Shown here one piece after another: positions 1-7,171 of a stretch of 24,726 nucleotides of DNA (the stretch's first letter is position 1; each line of letters starts with the position of its first letter). The DNA comes from Paenibacillus sp. JCM 18996 (GTDB lineage Bacteria > Bacillota > Bacilli > Paenibacillales > NBRC-103111). The translations under genes and the position numbers were made by a program. Where the stretch lies: contig BBFE01000056.1 of the NCBI GenBank assembly GCA_001313085.1, positions 1-24,726 on the forward strand. The letters run 5' to 3'. The notes beneath the pieces were generated by a model. That model was not told the DNA's origin. It searched no databases and worked only from the letters and a program-made list of their open reading frames with translations.

Positions 1-1116
1 GGGAAGCGTCGTTCCCGGAGCCGCTGATCGAGCAGATCGAGCCGGAGCGATCGGCCTCAAGCTGCACGAGGACTGGGGAACGACGCCGGCAGCGATCGAC
101 ACCTGTCTAGGCGTGGCCGACAGGTACGACGTGCAGGTGGCCATCCATACGGACACCTTGAACGAGTCCGGCTTCCTCGAGGACACCCTCGCCGCGATCG
201 GCGGCCGTACGATCCATACGTATCATACGGAGGGAGCGGGCGGCGGGCATGCCCCGGATATTATCCGGGCCGCCGCCGAGCTGAACGTGCTTCCCTCGTC
301 CACCAACCCGACGAGGCCGTACACGGTCAACACCATCGAGGAGCATCTCGACATGCTGATGGTGTGCCACCACCTGGACAGCTCCATACCGGAGGATGTC
401 GCTTTTGCGGATTCCCGCATCCGTCCCGAGACGATTGCGGCGGAGGATATCCTGCACGACCTCGGCGCGTTCAGCATGATATCTTCCGACTCCCAGGCCA
501 TGGGCCGGGTCGGGGAGGTCATTATCCGCACATGGCAAACGGCGGATAAAATGAAAAAAACAGCGCGGTCCGCTGTCCGCGGATTCCGAATACAAGGACA
601 ATTTCCGCGTCAAACGGTACATTGCCAAATATACGATCAATCCCGCCATTACTCACGGCGTATCGCATTTGGTCGGCTCCGTCGAGGAAGGCAAATTCGC
701 CGACCTCGTGTTGTGGCATCCGATGTTCTTCGGCGTGAAGCCGGAGCTGGTGCTCAAAGGCGGCGTCATCGCCTACGCCAGATGGGCGATCCCAACGCGT
801 CGATTCCGACGCCGCAGCCGGTATACGGCCGGCCGATGTTCGGAGCGTTCGGCGGAGCTCTGCACAGCTCTTCGATCACCTTCGTTTCCCAGGCGGCTTA
901 CGATGCGGGCGTCCACGAGAAGCTGGGGCTGCGCAAGCGGGTGGAACCGGTGAAGAACTGCCGGAGCTTGACGAAGAAAGATATGATCCATAACGATTCG
1001 ACGCCGCAAATAGAAGTCAATCCTGAGACTTATGAGGTAAAAGTGGACGGGGAACTTGCAACCTGCGAACCTGCGGAGGTGCTTCCGATGGCACAGCGGT
1101 ACTTTCTTTTTTTTAA
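1..1116 (+). CDS. ureC: Urease alpha subunit, C-terminal two-thirds (window edge, frameshifted)
   Basis: This is the catalytic nickel subunit of urease, which hydrolyses urea to ammonia and carbamate. The window starts inside the gene. Visible motifs are GLKLHEDWG with the lysine that is carbamylated to bridge the two nickels, [12 protein letters not shown] and [12 protein letters not shown] with metal and substrate histidines, MVCHHLD with the flap cysteine and histidine, and [13 protein letters not shown] with the nickel-ligand aspartate. The C-terminus reads [10 protein letters not shown], as expected for the family. The frame breaks four times: a lost G near 41, an extra A in the A7 at 554-560, a lost C near 779, and two extra T in the T8 at 1107-1114. 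The last break removes the stop TAA at 1114-1116 and makes the raw frame run on to 1237. All catalytic motifs are intact, so these look like sequence errors rather than decay. Confidence 0.95.
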
Positions 1117-1395
1117 CCGGTCATTTTTTTTCCGTAATTCACAGATTTCCAGCTCCCCGCCTGACATTAACGGAACGCAATTCCTCTATTTTGGGAAAAC
1201 AGGTTTTTACCCATCAATGTCAGCGTCTTGGCCATAAATAACGGAAGCACATTCCGTTAATTCCCGGAAATATCCGGGAAACGCAAGACATCTCGGCCTA
1301 CATCCAAAAGAGAAACAGGGTATGGGGTGGAAATTTTCACGGGACGCCTTTGGTGTCGTTCTTCCCGCCGCATGCCGTAAGGAGGTGAACTAACG
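1117..1395 (+). promoter_or_regulatory. ureC-ureF intergenic region with two tandem hairpins; no ureE seen
   Basis: This gap of about 280 bases lies where many urease operons carry ureE. I find no UreE-like reading frame or His-rich tail. It holds two perfect hairpins placed end to end: TAACGGAA/TTCCGTTA at 1239-1246 and 1252-1259 with a 5-base loop, then TTCCCGGA/TCCGGGAA at 1261-1268 and 1273-1280 with a 4-base loop. A further arm TTAACGGAA at 1167-1175 could pair with TTCCGTTAA at 1252-1260 and so compete with the first hairpin. No T-run follows either hairpin, so they are not classical terminators. They could be RNA processing or stability elements that set ureF-G-D levels. That role is inference. 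Confidence 0.5.
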
Positions 1396-2093
1396 CTGAA
1401 CCGACCGGAGCAGTTTCATTGGCTATCCTATATGCAGCTTCTCGATACCGCCCTGCCCGTCGGGGGCTTCTCCCATTCCTTCGGCCTGGAGTCGATGGTA
1501 CAGGAGGGCAGGCTGTCCGATACGACGCAGCTCAAAGAATACATTCGGGCGATGCTTTTCCACAGCTGGGCACCCGGGGACACCATGGCCGTCAAGGCGG
1601 TCTATGTTTACGCGCCTGACCGAGATTACGAAGCCATTTGGCTTGTCGACCGGATGCTCCACATCCAGAGGAACGCGCTGGAAACCAGGGAGGGCCTCCA
1701 CAAAATGGGCAAAAGGCTTCACAGGTTGGCCCGTTCCCTGTACCCTGACATGGATATTGCGCCACTGGAGACGGCGATCAGCGAACAGCGCTGCTTCGGA
1801 ACCCATCCGTTGGTGCACGGCTGGATCTCCTATCAATTGGGAGTACCGCTCTACATGGCGGCCGAAGGATACTTGTACTGCTGTGCGGCAGCTGCGTGAA
1901 CAGCGCGCTCAGATTGATGTCGATGGGGCAGACCGAGGGGCAAAAGGTGCTCGCCGACGTGCTCCCTTATACGATTGAGGCGTGCAAGCAGGTTGAAGGG
2001 CAATCGCCGCTGGAGGCCTACTCCAACTCGGTGGGGGCCGAGATCGATATGATGAAGCATGCATCGCTGTATTCCCGGCTTTTCATGTCTTGA
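1396..2093 (+). CDS. ureF: Urease accessory protein UreF (frameshifted)
   Basis: UreF joins UreD and UreG on apo-urease and gates nickel insertion into the UreC active site. The family signature is clear in LLDTALPVGGFSHSFGLES and continues through REGLHKMGKRL, HPLVHGWISYQLGVP and MKHASLYSRLFMS at the C-terminus. A strong AAGGAGGTGA site at 1379-1388 is followed 7 bases later by CTG AAC CGA CCG GAG CAG at 1396. This is the best-placed start although CTG is rare; the next in-frame start is ATG at 1432, inside the conserved domain. A single lost A near 1890 (GCGGCAGC for GCGGCAAGC) splits the gene and creates a false stop at 1897-1899. The corrected protein is about 232 residues, normal for the family. 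The gene is followed directly by ureG. Confidence 0.93.
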
Positions 2094-2149
2094 CTCTTTT
2101 TTCTCTTATGCTAGCGTTTGATAGCCATCTTAAAGGAGGAATTTTTTTT

Positions 2150-2812
2150 ATGTGCCAGGGACAAAATCATCACCATCAAGAGTGGCAGACACCCATATTG
2201 GGAAAAAAACAGGCCCATACGCATCGGCATCGGAGGACCGGTAGGTTCCGGAAAGACAGCGCTGGTGGAGCGACTGGCCAAAAGAATGAAGGACCGCTAC
2301 AGCGTTGCGGTTATAACAAACGATATTTATACGAAGGAAGACGCGGAGATCCTGATCCGGTCCGAGGCGCTGCCTGCGGAAAGAATCATCGGGGTCGAGA
2401 CCGGCGGCTGCCCGCACACCGCGATCCGCGAGGACGCTTCAATGAATTTCGAGGCGGTGGAAGAGCTTGAGGAGAGGTTCGAAGACCTCCAGCTGATTTT
2501 TTTATCGAGAGTGGAGGAGACAATCTGGCGGCCGCGTTCTCCCCGGAGCTGGTCGATCGTTTTATTTATATTATCGATGTCGCCCAGGGCGAGAAAATTC
2601 CGCGCAAAGGCGGTCCCGGCATTATGCGTTCGGACATGCTGATTATTAACAAAATCGACCTGGCCCCGCATGTGGGCGCCAGTCTTCAAGTGATGGAGAA
2701 CGACACGAAGCGGATGAGAGGCGATCGGCCGTTCGTGTTCACCAATCTGTTCAGCGGTCAAGGGCTGGATGAGATCGATCACTGGCTTGAACATGAATTG
2801 AGACATGCGTGA
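2150..2812 (+). CDS. ureG: Urease accessory GTPase UreG (frameshifted)
   Basis: UreG is the SIMIBI-class GTPase that supplies nickel for urease maturation. The reconstructed protein has a short N-terminal NHHHQEW stretch, the P-loop GGPVGSGKT at about residues 28-36, the metal-binding region [28 protein letters not shown], and the guanine-specificity motif [10 protein letters not shown]. The ATG at 2150 follows AAAGGAGGA at 2132-2140. Two A/T runs break the frame: A7 at 2203-2209 (needs six) and T7 at 2497-2503 (needs five, giving LIFIESGG). The corrected length is about 219 residues, slightly longer than typical because of the extended N-terminus. The last codons overlap the start of ureD by 8 bases. 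Confidence 0.95.
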
Positions 2813-3619
2813 AGCGACATTAGCCGCTTCCTTCGACCGGCCCGCTGGCGGCGGAACCCGGCTGAGTGAAAGATATCACACTGCGCCGCTCAAAATCGCC
2901 AAAGCGTTCCCTTTTGACCACGGCCAGCTTGGGGTGTATATGATGGATGTCTCGCCGGGGATGATGGACAGCGACCATTACCGCATGAACTGGAACCTGA
3001 AGCCGGACTCCAGTGTGTACCTGACCAACCAATCGTTTACCAAAGTCCATCCCAGCCATACGTCGCCGAGTGTCCTGCAGCAGACAATTATAATAGAAGA
3101 AAAAAAGCGTCGCTTGAATACTTTCCGGAGCCAATTACGCTGTATAAGGCCGCACACTATGTGGGCTCGACGGAGGTACGGATGGGGGCCGGCGCCTCCC
3201 TGGCGATGGCGGAGATCGTTTGCCCCGGCAGATCGCTGCGGGGCGAGCTGTTCCAATACCGGCTGTACGATAACCGGCTGACCGTGTTTTATGAGGATGA
3301 AATGATCTATTATAACCGGCAGAGGATGGAACCCGGTGAGCATTGTTTACAGTCTCCCGGTTTGTTTGCAGAGCATACGCATTACGGTTCGTTCTTTGTT
3401 TTTTTCGGATAAAATCGAACCTTGTCACGCAGGCAGCTGCGGGATGCTCTCAATGACTGGGCACATCTGCGCTTCGGGGTTAGCCTGACCTATAAATACG
3501 GGTTGGCCCTCAATGTGCTCGGAGGCCGGGTGTGGGAATTGCAAAGCTTTCTCTCCGCGGCATGGGCGTCCGTCAGGCAAATACTGTTCGGGCTCCCGCC
3601 CCTCGCGGTTAGAAAATAA
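2805..3619 (+). CDS. ureD: Urease accessory protein UreD/UreH (frameshifted)
   Basis: UreD is the scaffold that binds apo-urease and recruits UreF and UreG. Recognisable segments are [68 protein letters not shown] and the C-terminal [18 protein letters not shown] followed by [13 protein letters not shown] at 2805 overlaps the ureG stop, suggesting translational coupling. There are three breaks: A7 near 3101-3107 (needs five, giving IEEKASLEYF), T7 at 3399-3405 (needs six, giving FFVFSDKIEP), and a lost C near 3420. The corrected length is about 270 residues, normal for UreD. It closes the operon. Confidence 0.92.
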
Positions 3620-3687
3620 CTTTCGCTCAATGTATGGTGGCGCTCCAAGATCCACTATTGCGATTCCGTCGAATGTTGATCATAGGT

Positions 3688-3942
3688 CTATCTCCGGACT
3701 TCGGTCTCCGGCCGTTCCAGCGAGTACAACTCATCTTCTATAGAAAGCATCCGCTCGTGCAGCAGTTTTCGCGCATCCTGCACCGCCTGGTTGTATATAT
3801 ACGGCCCGATCACTTTGATCATATGGTCCAAAAGCGCCTCCGCTGCAATGCTTCCGATCTCCTCCGAACGTTCCTGTATAAAATACTGCTGGACGGACTC
3901 CATCATCCGTTCTTTTTTTTCACGCGGCAATTTGCTGAACAC
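3688..3942 (-). CDS. DUF2164 family protein
   Basis: This 84-residue protein starts MFSKLPREKKERMMESVQ and contains SEEIGSIAAEALLDHMIK and GPYIYNQAVQDARKLL, the conserved pattern of the small DUF2164 family of Firmicutes. Its function is unknown. GTG at 3942 is the likely start, preceded on the minus strand by a GTGAGG-type site. The frame is intact across a T8 run at 3913-3920 (Lys-Lys on the minus strand), although removal of three bases would also keep the frame. It is convergent with the urease operon, leaving 68 bases between the stops, and divergent from ctaB. Confidence 0.85.
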   Translation of the reverse strand: MFSKLPREKKERMMESVQQYFIQERSEEIGSIAAEALLDHMIKVIGPYIYNQAVQDARKLLHERMLSIEDELYSLERPETEVRR

Positions 3943-4116
3943 GGATCCTCACTTCCCCCTTCGGCAATTTATTGCGGCAATCCACAAAATTACCATATTA
4001 ATGAAGAATATTCCCTCGAAAAGGGCATCCTAATTTTACCGTATCAAAGCGATAGGGAGAATGCAAACATCCTGTGAATGTAATTCGAACAATGTATGAA
4101 CTCTATTTGCAGTCTG

Positions 4117-4145
4117 TTGTCAAACCACGGCGGGATTGATATGAT
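4117..4145 (+). promoter_or_regulatory. Sigma-A type promoter for ctaB
   Basis: TTGTCA at 4117-4122 and TATGAT at 4140-4145 are separated by exactly 17 bases, close to the vegetative consensus. The promoter lies 54 bases upstream of the ctaB start, on the correct strand, in the divergent gap between DUF2164 and ctaB. Confidence 0.7.
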
Positions 4146-4198
4146 TACTTTTATGAAATAAGTCGTTTGTTTTAGGAAGATTTTGAGGAGGTCAAGAA

Positions 4199-5135
4199 TT
4201 GGATAAAATTTTAACAGGAGAGATACTGCCAAATTCGCTTCCTGCGGAGGAATCGTCTCGGGCCCAGGCCCAGCCGGCGACTTTAAAGGATTTTATTATA
4301 CTAACCAAGCCCGGGATCATTTTCTCTAACTCCATCACCGCTTTCGGCGGATTCTGGGTCGCTTCGAAGTGGGACATCCATTGGTGGACGCTGCTGTTCA
4401 TGATGATCGGCACGGCGCTCGTTATGGCTTCGGGCTGCGTGCTGAACAACTATTTGGACAGGGAAATGGACGCCAAAATGGACAGCAAACAGGGCCGGAT
4501 CCTCGTCAGAGGCGGCGTCCAACCGGAGGTTGTGCTCGTCTACGGAATTACGCTTGGGGTTATCGGACTGATGGTGCTCTTTTTCGGAGCCAGTCCAATG
4601 GCTTCCCTGCTTGTTGATCGGATTGTTCCTGTACGTATGGATTTATACCGCCTGGTTTAAGCGCACTTCGGTGTGGAGCACCGTGGCGGGAAGCTTCTCG
4701 GGTGCTGTTCCTCCTATGATCGGGTATGCGGCAGTACATCCGAACCTCGACGCGGGAGCCTGGATCCTGTTCGGCATCCTGTTCCTGTGGCAGCCGCCTC
4801 ACTTTTGGGCTCTCGGCATCCGCAGAATGGAAGAGTACAGAAACGCCGGATTCCCGCTGCTGCCGGTAGTGAAAGGCACTTATGTCACCAAGATTTCGAT
4901 GGTCCGCTATGTGGTGCTGCTTGTGCCGGTATCGATGCTGCTGTTCTTCTACGGCTACACGGGCTATATCTACCTGGCGTCGGCGATCGCGATGGGCCTT
5001 TACTGGACGTATCTTGTGGTGAAGGGCTTTAACGCGAAGGACGAAGACCAGTGGGCGAAGAAAGTGTTTATTTTCTCGATTAATTATCTTACGCTGCTGT
5101 TCATCATCATGGTGCTCGACACCGTGTCCAAATAA
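4199..5135 (+). CDS. ctaB: Protohaem IX farnesyltransferase (haem O synthase)
   Basis: CtaB is a UbiA-family integral membrane prenyltransferase that adds a farnesyl group to haem B to make haem O for terminal oxidases. The first Asp-rich motif is seen as NNYLDREMDAKM, followed by many hydrophobic helices and the family segment FLWQPPHFWALGIRRMEEYRNAG. The TTG start at 4199 follows GAGGAGG at 4185-4191. One extra base near 4610 (LLV shifted from LLLIGLFLYVW) splits the gene. The corrected protein is about 311 residues, normal for CtaB. The stretch after the Asp motif, DSKQGRILVRGG, departs somewhat from the usual ERTKxRxL form and may be divergence. The next gene, Sco, serves the same oxidase-assembly pathway. 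Confidence 0.93.
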
Positions 5136-5146
5136 GCGCCAAGAAT

Positions 5147-5181
5147 GCAAAAGGAATTTCCTCCGGGGATTCCTTTTTTTT
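5147..5181 (+). terminator. Intrinsic terminator after ctaB
   Basis: AAAAGGAAT at 5149-5157 pairs with ATTCCTTTT at 5169-5177, with loop TTCCTCCGGGG, and the stem runs into a T8 tract. It sits 12 bases after the ctaB stop. Confidence 0.8.
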
Positions 5182-5215
5182 CTTGAATTATCTCCCGTCC
5201 AGAAAGGAATGTCTG

Positions 5216-5845
5216 ATGAATACGTCATTTTCGCGAAAATTGGTACAAAATGCTCGTCATGGCTGCGCTGATCGTTCTTATCGGAGTGATGGCTTACAAG
5301 CTGACGGCGGGCAAGAAACAAGAAGTCCCTTACATGAAAAAAGGCTGCCGATTTCCAAATGCAGAACGTAGACGGAACAGCGGTGAGCCTGGCGGATTTG
5401 AAGGGGAAAACGTCGCTGCTCTATTTTTTTCTGGGCGAATTGTCCCGACGTCTGTTCTCCTACAACCTATCGAATCTCCCAAATCCAGGAGAAGCTGAAA
5501 GAGAAGGGAGTTTTTTTCCCGGCAATACGGCACTCGTATCGATTACAATCGATCCGCAGCGCGACACGGCGAGTTCGCTCAAAGAGTTTGGAGGGCGCTT
5601 TCAAGCTGAATGGAAGGGATGGTATTTCCTGCGGGGGGACGAGGAGAAGACGAAGGCGCTTGCCAAGGATTACGGCGTATTCGTCAATAAGGAAAAGGAC
5701 GGCAGCTTCACCCATTCCAATGTGCTGCTGCTGGTCGACGGCAAAGGGGATTTCCGCACCTATTATACCGCCGACGAAGATACCATTAATATAGATAGAA
5801 TCGTGAGTGATATGGTGCAGGTGAGCAAGGAAACAAAAAAAATAA
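5216..5845 (+). CDS. Sco1/SenC family copper chaperone (frameshifted)
   Basis: Sco proteins deliver copper to the CuA site of cytochrome c oxidase and have a thioredoxin fold held by one N-terminal membrane anchor. The anchor is seen as MLVMAALIVLIGVMAYKL. The metal motif CPDVC is encoded at 5441-5455 within YFFWANCPDVCSPTTY, and the partner histidine lies in THSNVLLLVD. VSITIDPQRDT is also typical. The frame breaks near 5250, at A6 5337-5342 (needs five), T7 5424-5430 (needs six), T7 5511-5517 (needs five) and A8 5835-5842 (needs seven, restoring the stop). Because the two T-runs cancel, a plain frame translation silently replaces the CPDVC segment with nonsense. The corrected length is about 207 residues. 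The ATG at 5216 follows AGAAAGGA. Confidence 0.9.
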
Positions 5846-5942
5846 AGGGGGATGGCAGTAGCTTCTGCCTTCGTATTTTTTCTTGCCGACATAGGCATCA
5901 CCGGCCCGATGGCTACAGGCGCTTGTCCTTTCCTGCACGGTG

Positions 5943-6329
5943 TTAATCGGGTTTATTCATTAGCACTTTATACGGGTCTTGGGGAGGGTAGACAATGTAA
6001 TCGTCGAGGCCCGCTTTTTTCCAGCTGCTGGATGAGGTATTCGTCCGGCGTCCCTTCTACCCCGCATAGCCTCTTCTAGTGTAAATCTGCTCCGCATCGG
6101 GAAAAAAGGTCTCTGAGCGCGCTCCGGATTTTTTTTGCCTGAGGGATCGTTGTCCATGAACAGGTACACTTCATACACTTCGCGCTCACCGATCTTTTTT
6201 TGCGGAGGGACTCCAGTTTATGGGTATTCAGCGTACCGAAGGTGCAATAGATAGACACTTCATCGTGCAGCAGCCTCTTTAGGCGGCTTTTGTCGTTTTT
6301 TTGCCTTCCACTATGATCGCCGGATGCAT
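5943..6329 (-). CDS. YusF-like Toprim-domain protein (frameshifted)
   Basis: The reconstructed minus-strand protein begins MHPAIIVEGKNDKSRLKR and contains CTFGTLNTHKLESLRKKIG, YLFMDNDPSGKKIR, then DLFPDAEQIYTRRGYAG and EGTPDEYLIQQLEKAGLDDY. This is a stand-alone Toprim fold with the catalytic Glu in VEGKND and the DND metal motif, resembling Bacillus YusF and the N-terminal part of RNase M5. Its substrate is unknown. The start at 6329 follows GAGGAGAACGAC. There are at least six breaks: T7 6296-6302, T7 6195-6201, T8 6129-6136, A6 6102-6107, a lost C at 6060-6063, and T6 6015-6020. The corrected length is about 126 residues. No uninterrupted frame shows the whole domain, so automatic annotation would miss it. 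Confidence 0.85.
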
Positions 6330-6413
6330 GTCGTTCTCCTCGGATGGTATTTATTAACCCAATATACAACAAACAGAGAAGGGAAGCGACAAACAGGCGC
6401 ACAGCATCGTGGC

Positions 6414-6428
6414 CGTACTATTTGTACG
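6414..6428. repeat. Small palindrome between divergent genes
   Basis: CGTAC-TATTT-GTACG lies midway between the Toprim start on the minus strand and the coiled-coil gene on the plus strand. It could be an operator half-site pair or chance. The arms are only 5 bases. Confidence 0.3.
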
Positions 6429-6448
6429 AAGTCAACATCAAATAATGA

Positions 6449-6478
6449 TTGGGGTTTTGGATCGGAATAATATATAAT
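6449..6478 (+). promoter_or_regulatory. Probable promoter for the coiled-coil gene
   Basis: TATAAT at 6473-6478 is a perfect -10. TTGGGG at 6449-6454, 18 bases upstream, is a weak -35. It lies 21 bases before the GTG start at 6500. Confidence 0.45.
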
Positions 6479-6499
6479 GAAAATAGGGGGTGTTCAAGA

Positions 6500-6757
6500 G
6501 TGGATGAAATTTTGAATCGTATTTTAGACGAAATGAAGGAAATAAAGTCAGAAATGAAGGAAATAAAGTCAGAAGTGAATGACATAAAGAAAGCGCAGCA
6601 ACAACACATGGAAATGACCACGCAATTAATTCATAGTGTCGCAAATTTGAACGGCGAAGTCGAAGAATTGAAAGATGAACTACAAGTAAGCAAGGGGTTG
6701 GCTATAACCGCTCTTGAGGAAACCTCCAGAATTAAAAGCAAACTTAAAAAAAATTAA
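6500..6757 (+). CDS. Small heptad-repeat coiled-coil protein
   Basis: This 85-residue protein has no membrane segment and is almost entirely helical by composition: MDEILNRILDEMKEIKS and onward, ending SRIKSKLKKN. Residues 11-31 are three consecutive heptads, EMKEIKS, EMKEIKS and EVNDIKK. The first two are encoded by an exact 21-base tandem repeat at 6530-6550 and 6551-6571. Leucine, isoleucine and valine fall at coiled-coil spacing through NLNGEVEELKDELQ. GTG at 6500 is chosen because AGGGGG lies 10 bases upstream; the earlier ATG at 6449 has no ribosome site and precedes the TATAAT promoter. Its A/T content is higher than its neighbours. Similar short proteins occur beside phage holins (XhlA type), but no partner is present here, so the function is unassigned. 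Confidence 0.7.
   Translation: MDEILNRILDEMKEIKSEMKEIKSEVNDIKKAQQQHMEMTTQLIHSVANLNGEVEELKDELQVSKGLAITALEETSRIKSKLKKN
6530..6571 (+). repeat. Exact 21-base tandem duplication encoding one heptad
   Basis: Two identical 21-base units encode EMKEIKS twice, with a degenerate third unit at 6572-6592. The unit length equals one coiled-coil heptad. Confidence 0.85.
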
Positions 6758-6816
6758 GAGGCAAGTTAGATTGGAATGGATCATCGGTATGCGCTTTGAA
6801 CGAAATATATGGAGGA

Positions 6817-6856
6817 GAGGGAGCGATGATGCTTGCTCTTTTTTTTAGTTTTTTTT
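6817..6856 (+). terminator. Intrinsic terminator after the coiled-coil gene
   Basis: GAGCGA at 6821-6826 pairs with TTGCTC at 6833-6838 (one G-T pair), with loop TGATGC, and is followed by T8, AG and T8. Confidence 0.6.
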
Positions 6857-6950
6857 GACTGGGAAGTCGCGATTCTTGGTATAAGTAGACTCACTCACAG
6901 ATCCCGCTGGATATATTCAGGTAAATTAAAGGGAGCGAAAGTGCGAGCAC

Positions 6951-6995
6951 AAAAAAAATGGACCATAACGCAAATTTTTTGCCGTTATGGTCCAT
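6951..6995 (-). terminator. Minus-strand intrinsic terminator for the MFS gene
   Basis: A perfect 13-base inverted repeat (6958-6970 with 6983-6995, core GGACCATAACG) is followed on the minus strand by T8 (A8 at 6951-6958 on the plus strand). On the plus strand no T-run follows, so it acts leftward. It lies about 155 bases beyond the MFS stop. Confidence 0.8.
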
Positions 6996-7060
6996 GCCTC
7001 CAAGCGATAATGCCACGGTACTCTCTCTGAACCTATCTTTTTTCCATGAAATCCGCCTGA

Positions 7061-7171
7061 GCGCCTCACTCCACAGCGGCCTAGGACATCAACGCATCGG
7101 CGAAAACACTGTACGTGATCAACTCGTGCGCGCACTCACTCTTACAGCCGCCTAGGCCATCGAACGCATCG
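7061..7171. repeat. Imperfect direct repeat around the MFS stop codon
   Basis: The segments 7061-7099 and 7130-7171 are about 40 bases each and clearly related. Both contain GCG-C-CTCACT, ACAGC-GCCTAGG-CATC and AACGCATCG. The right copy covers the last codons and stop of the MFS gene. The left copy lies in the 3' untranslated stretch and also contains ATG-CC-TAG in minus-strand order. This looks like a small tandem duplication of the gene's end that has since diverged. Confidence 0.65.

Noticed and set aside
107..649. Minus-strand open frame of 180 codons opposite ureC
   Set aside because: It is antisense to clearly conserved ureC sequence and has no recognisable family; it is a high-GC shadow frame.
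1322..1393. Short frame MGWKFSRDAFGVV before ureF as a UreE remnant
   Set aside because: Only 23 codons, no similarity to UreE, and its stop overlaps the ureF ribosome site by chance.
1..3619. Urease operon as a decaying pseudogene cluster
   Set aside because: All catalytic, nickel and GTPase motifs are intact and only run-length errors interrupt the frames; there are no scattered stops or missense changes at key residues.
5852..6079. Plus-strand open frame after Sco (MAVASAFVFFLADIG and on)
   Set aside because: It runs antisense into the Toprim gene, its ribosome site overlaps the start, and no family is recognised. A short DUF420-like protein was considered but the sequence does not fit.
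6530..7171. CRISPR-like array
   Set aside because: The repeats are either a two-copy coding heptad or a two-copy diverged duplication; there is no regular repeat-spacer structure and no cas gene.
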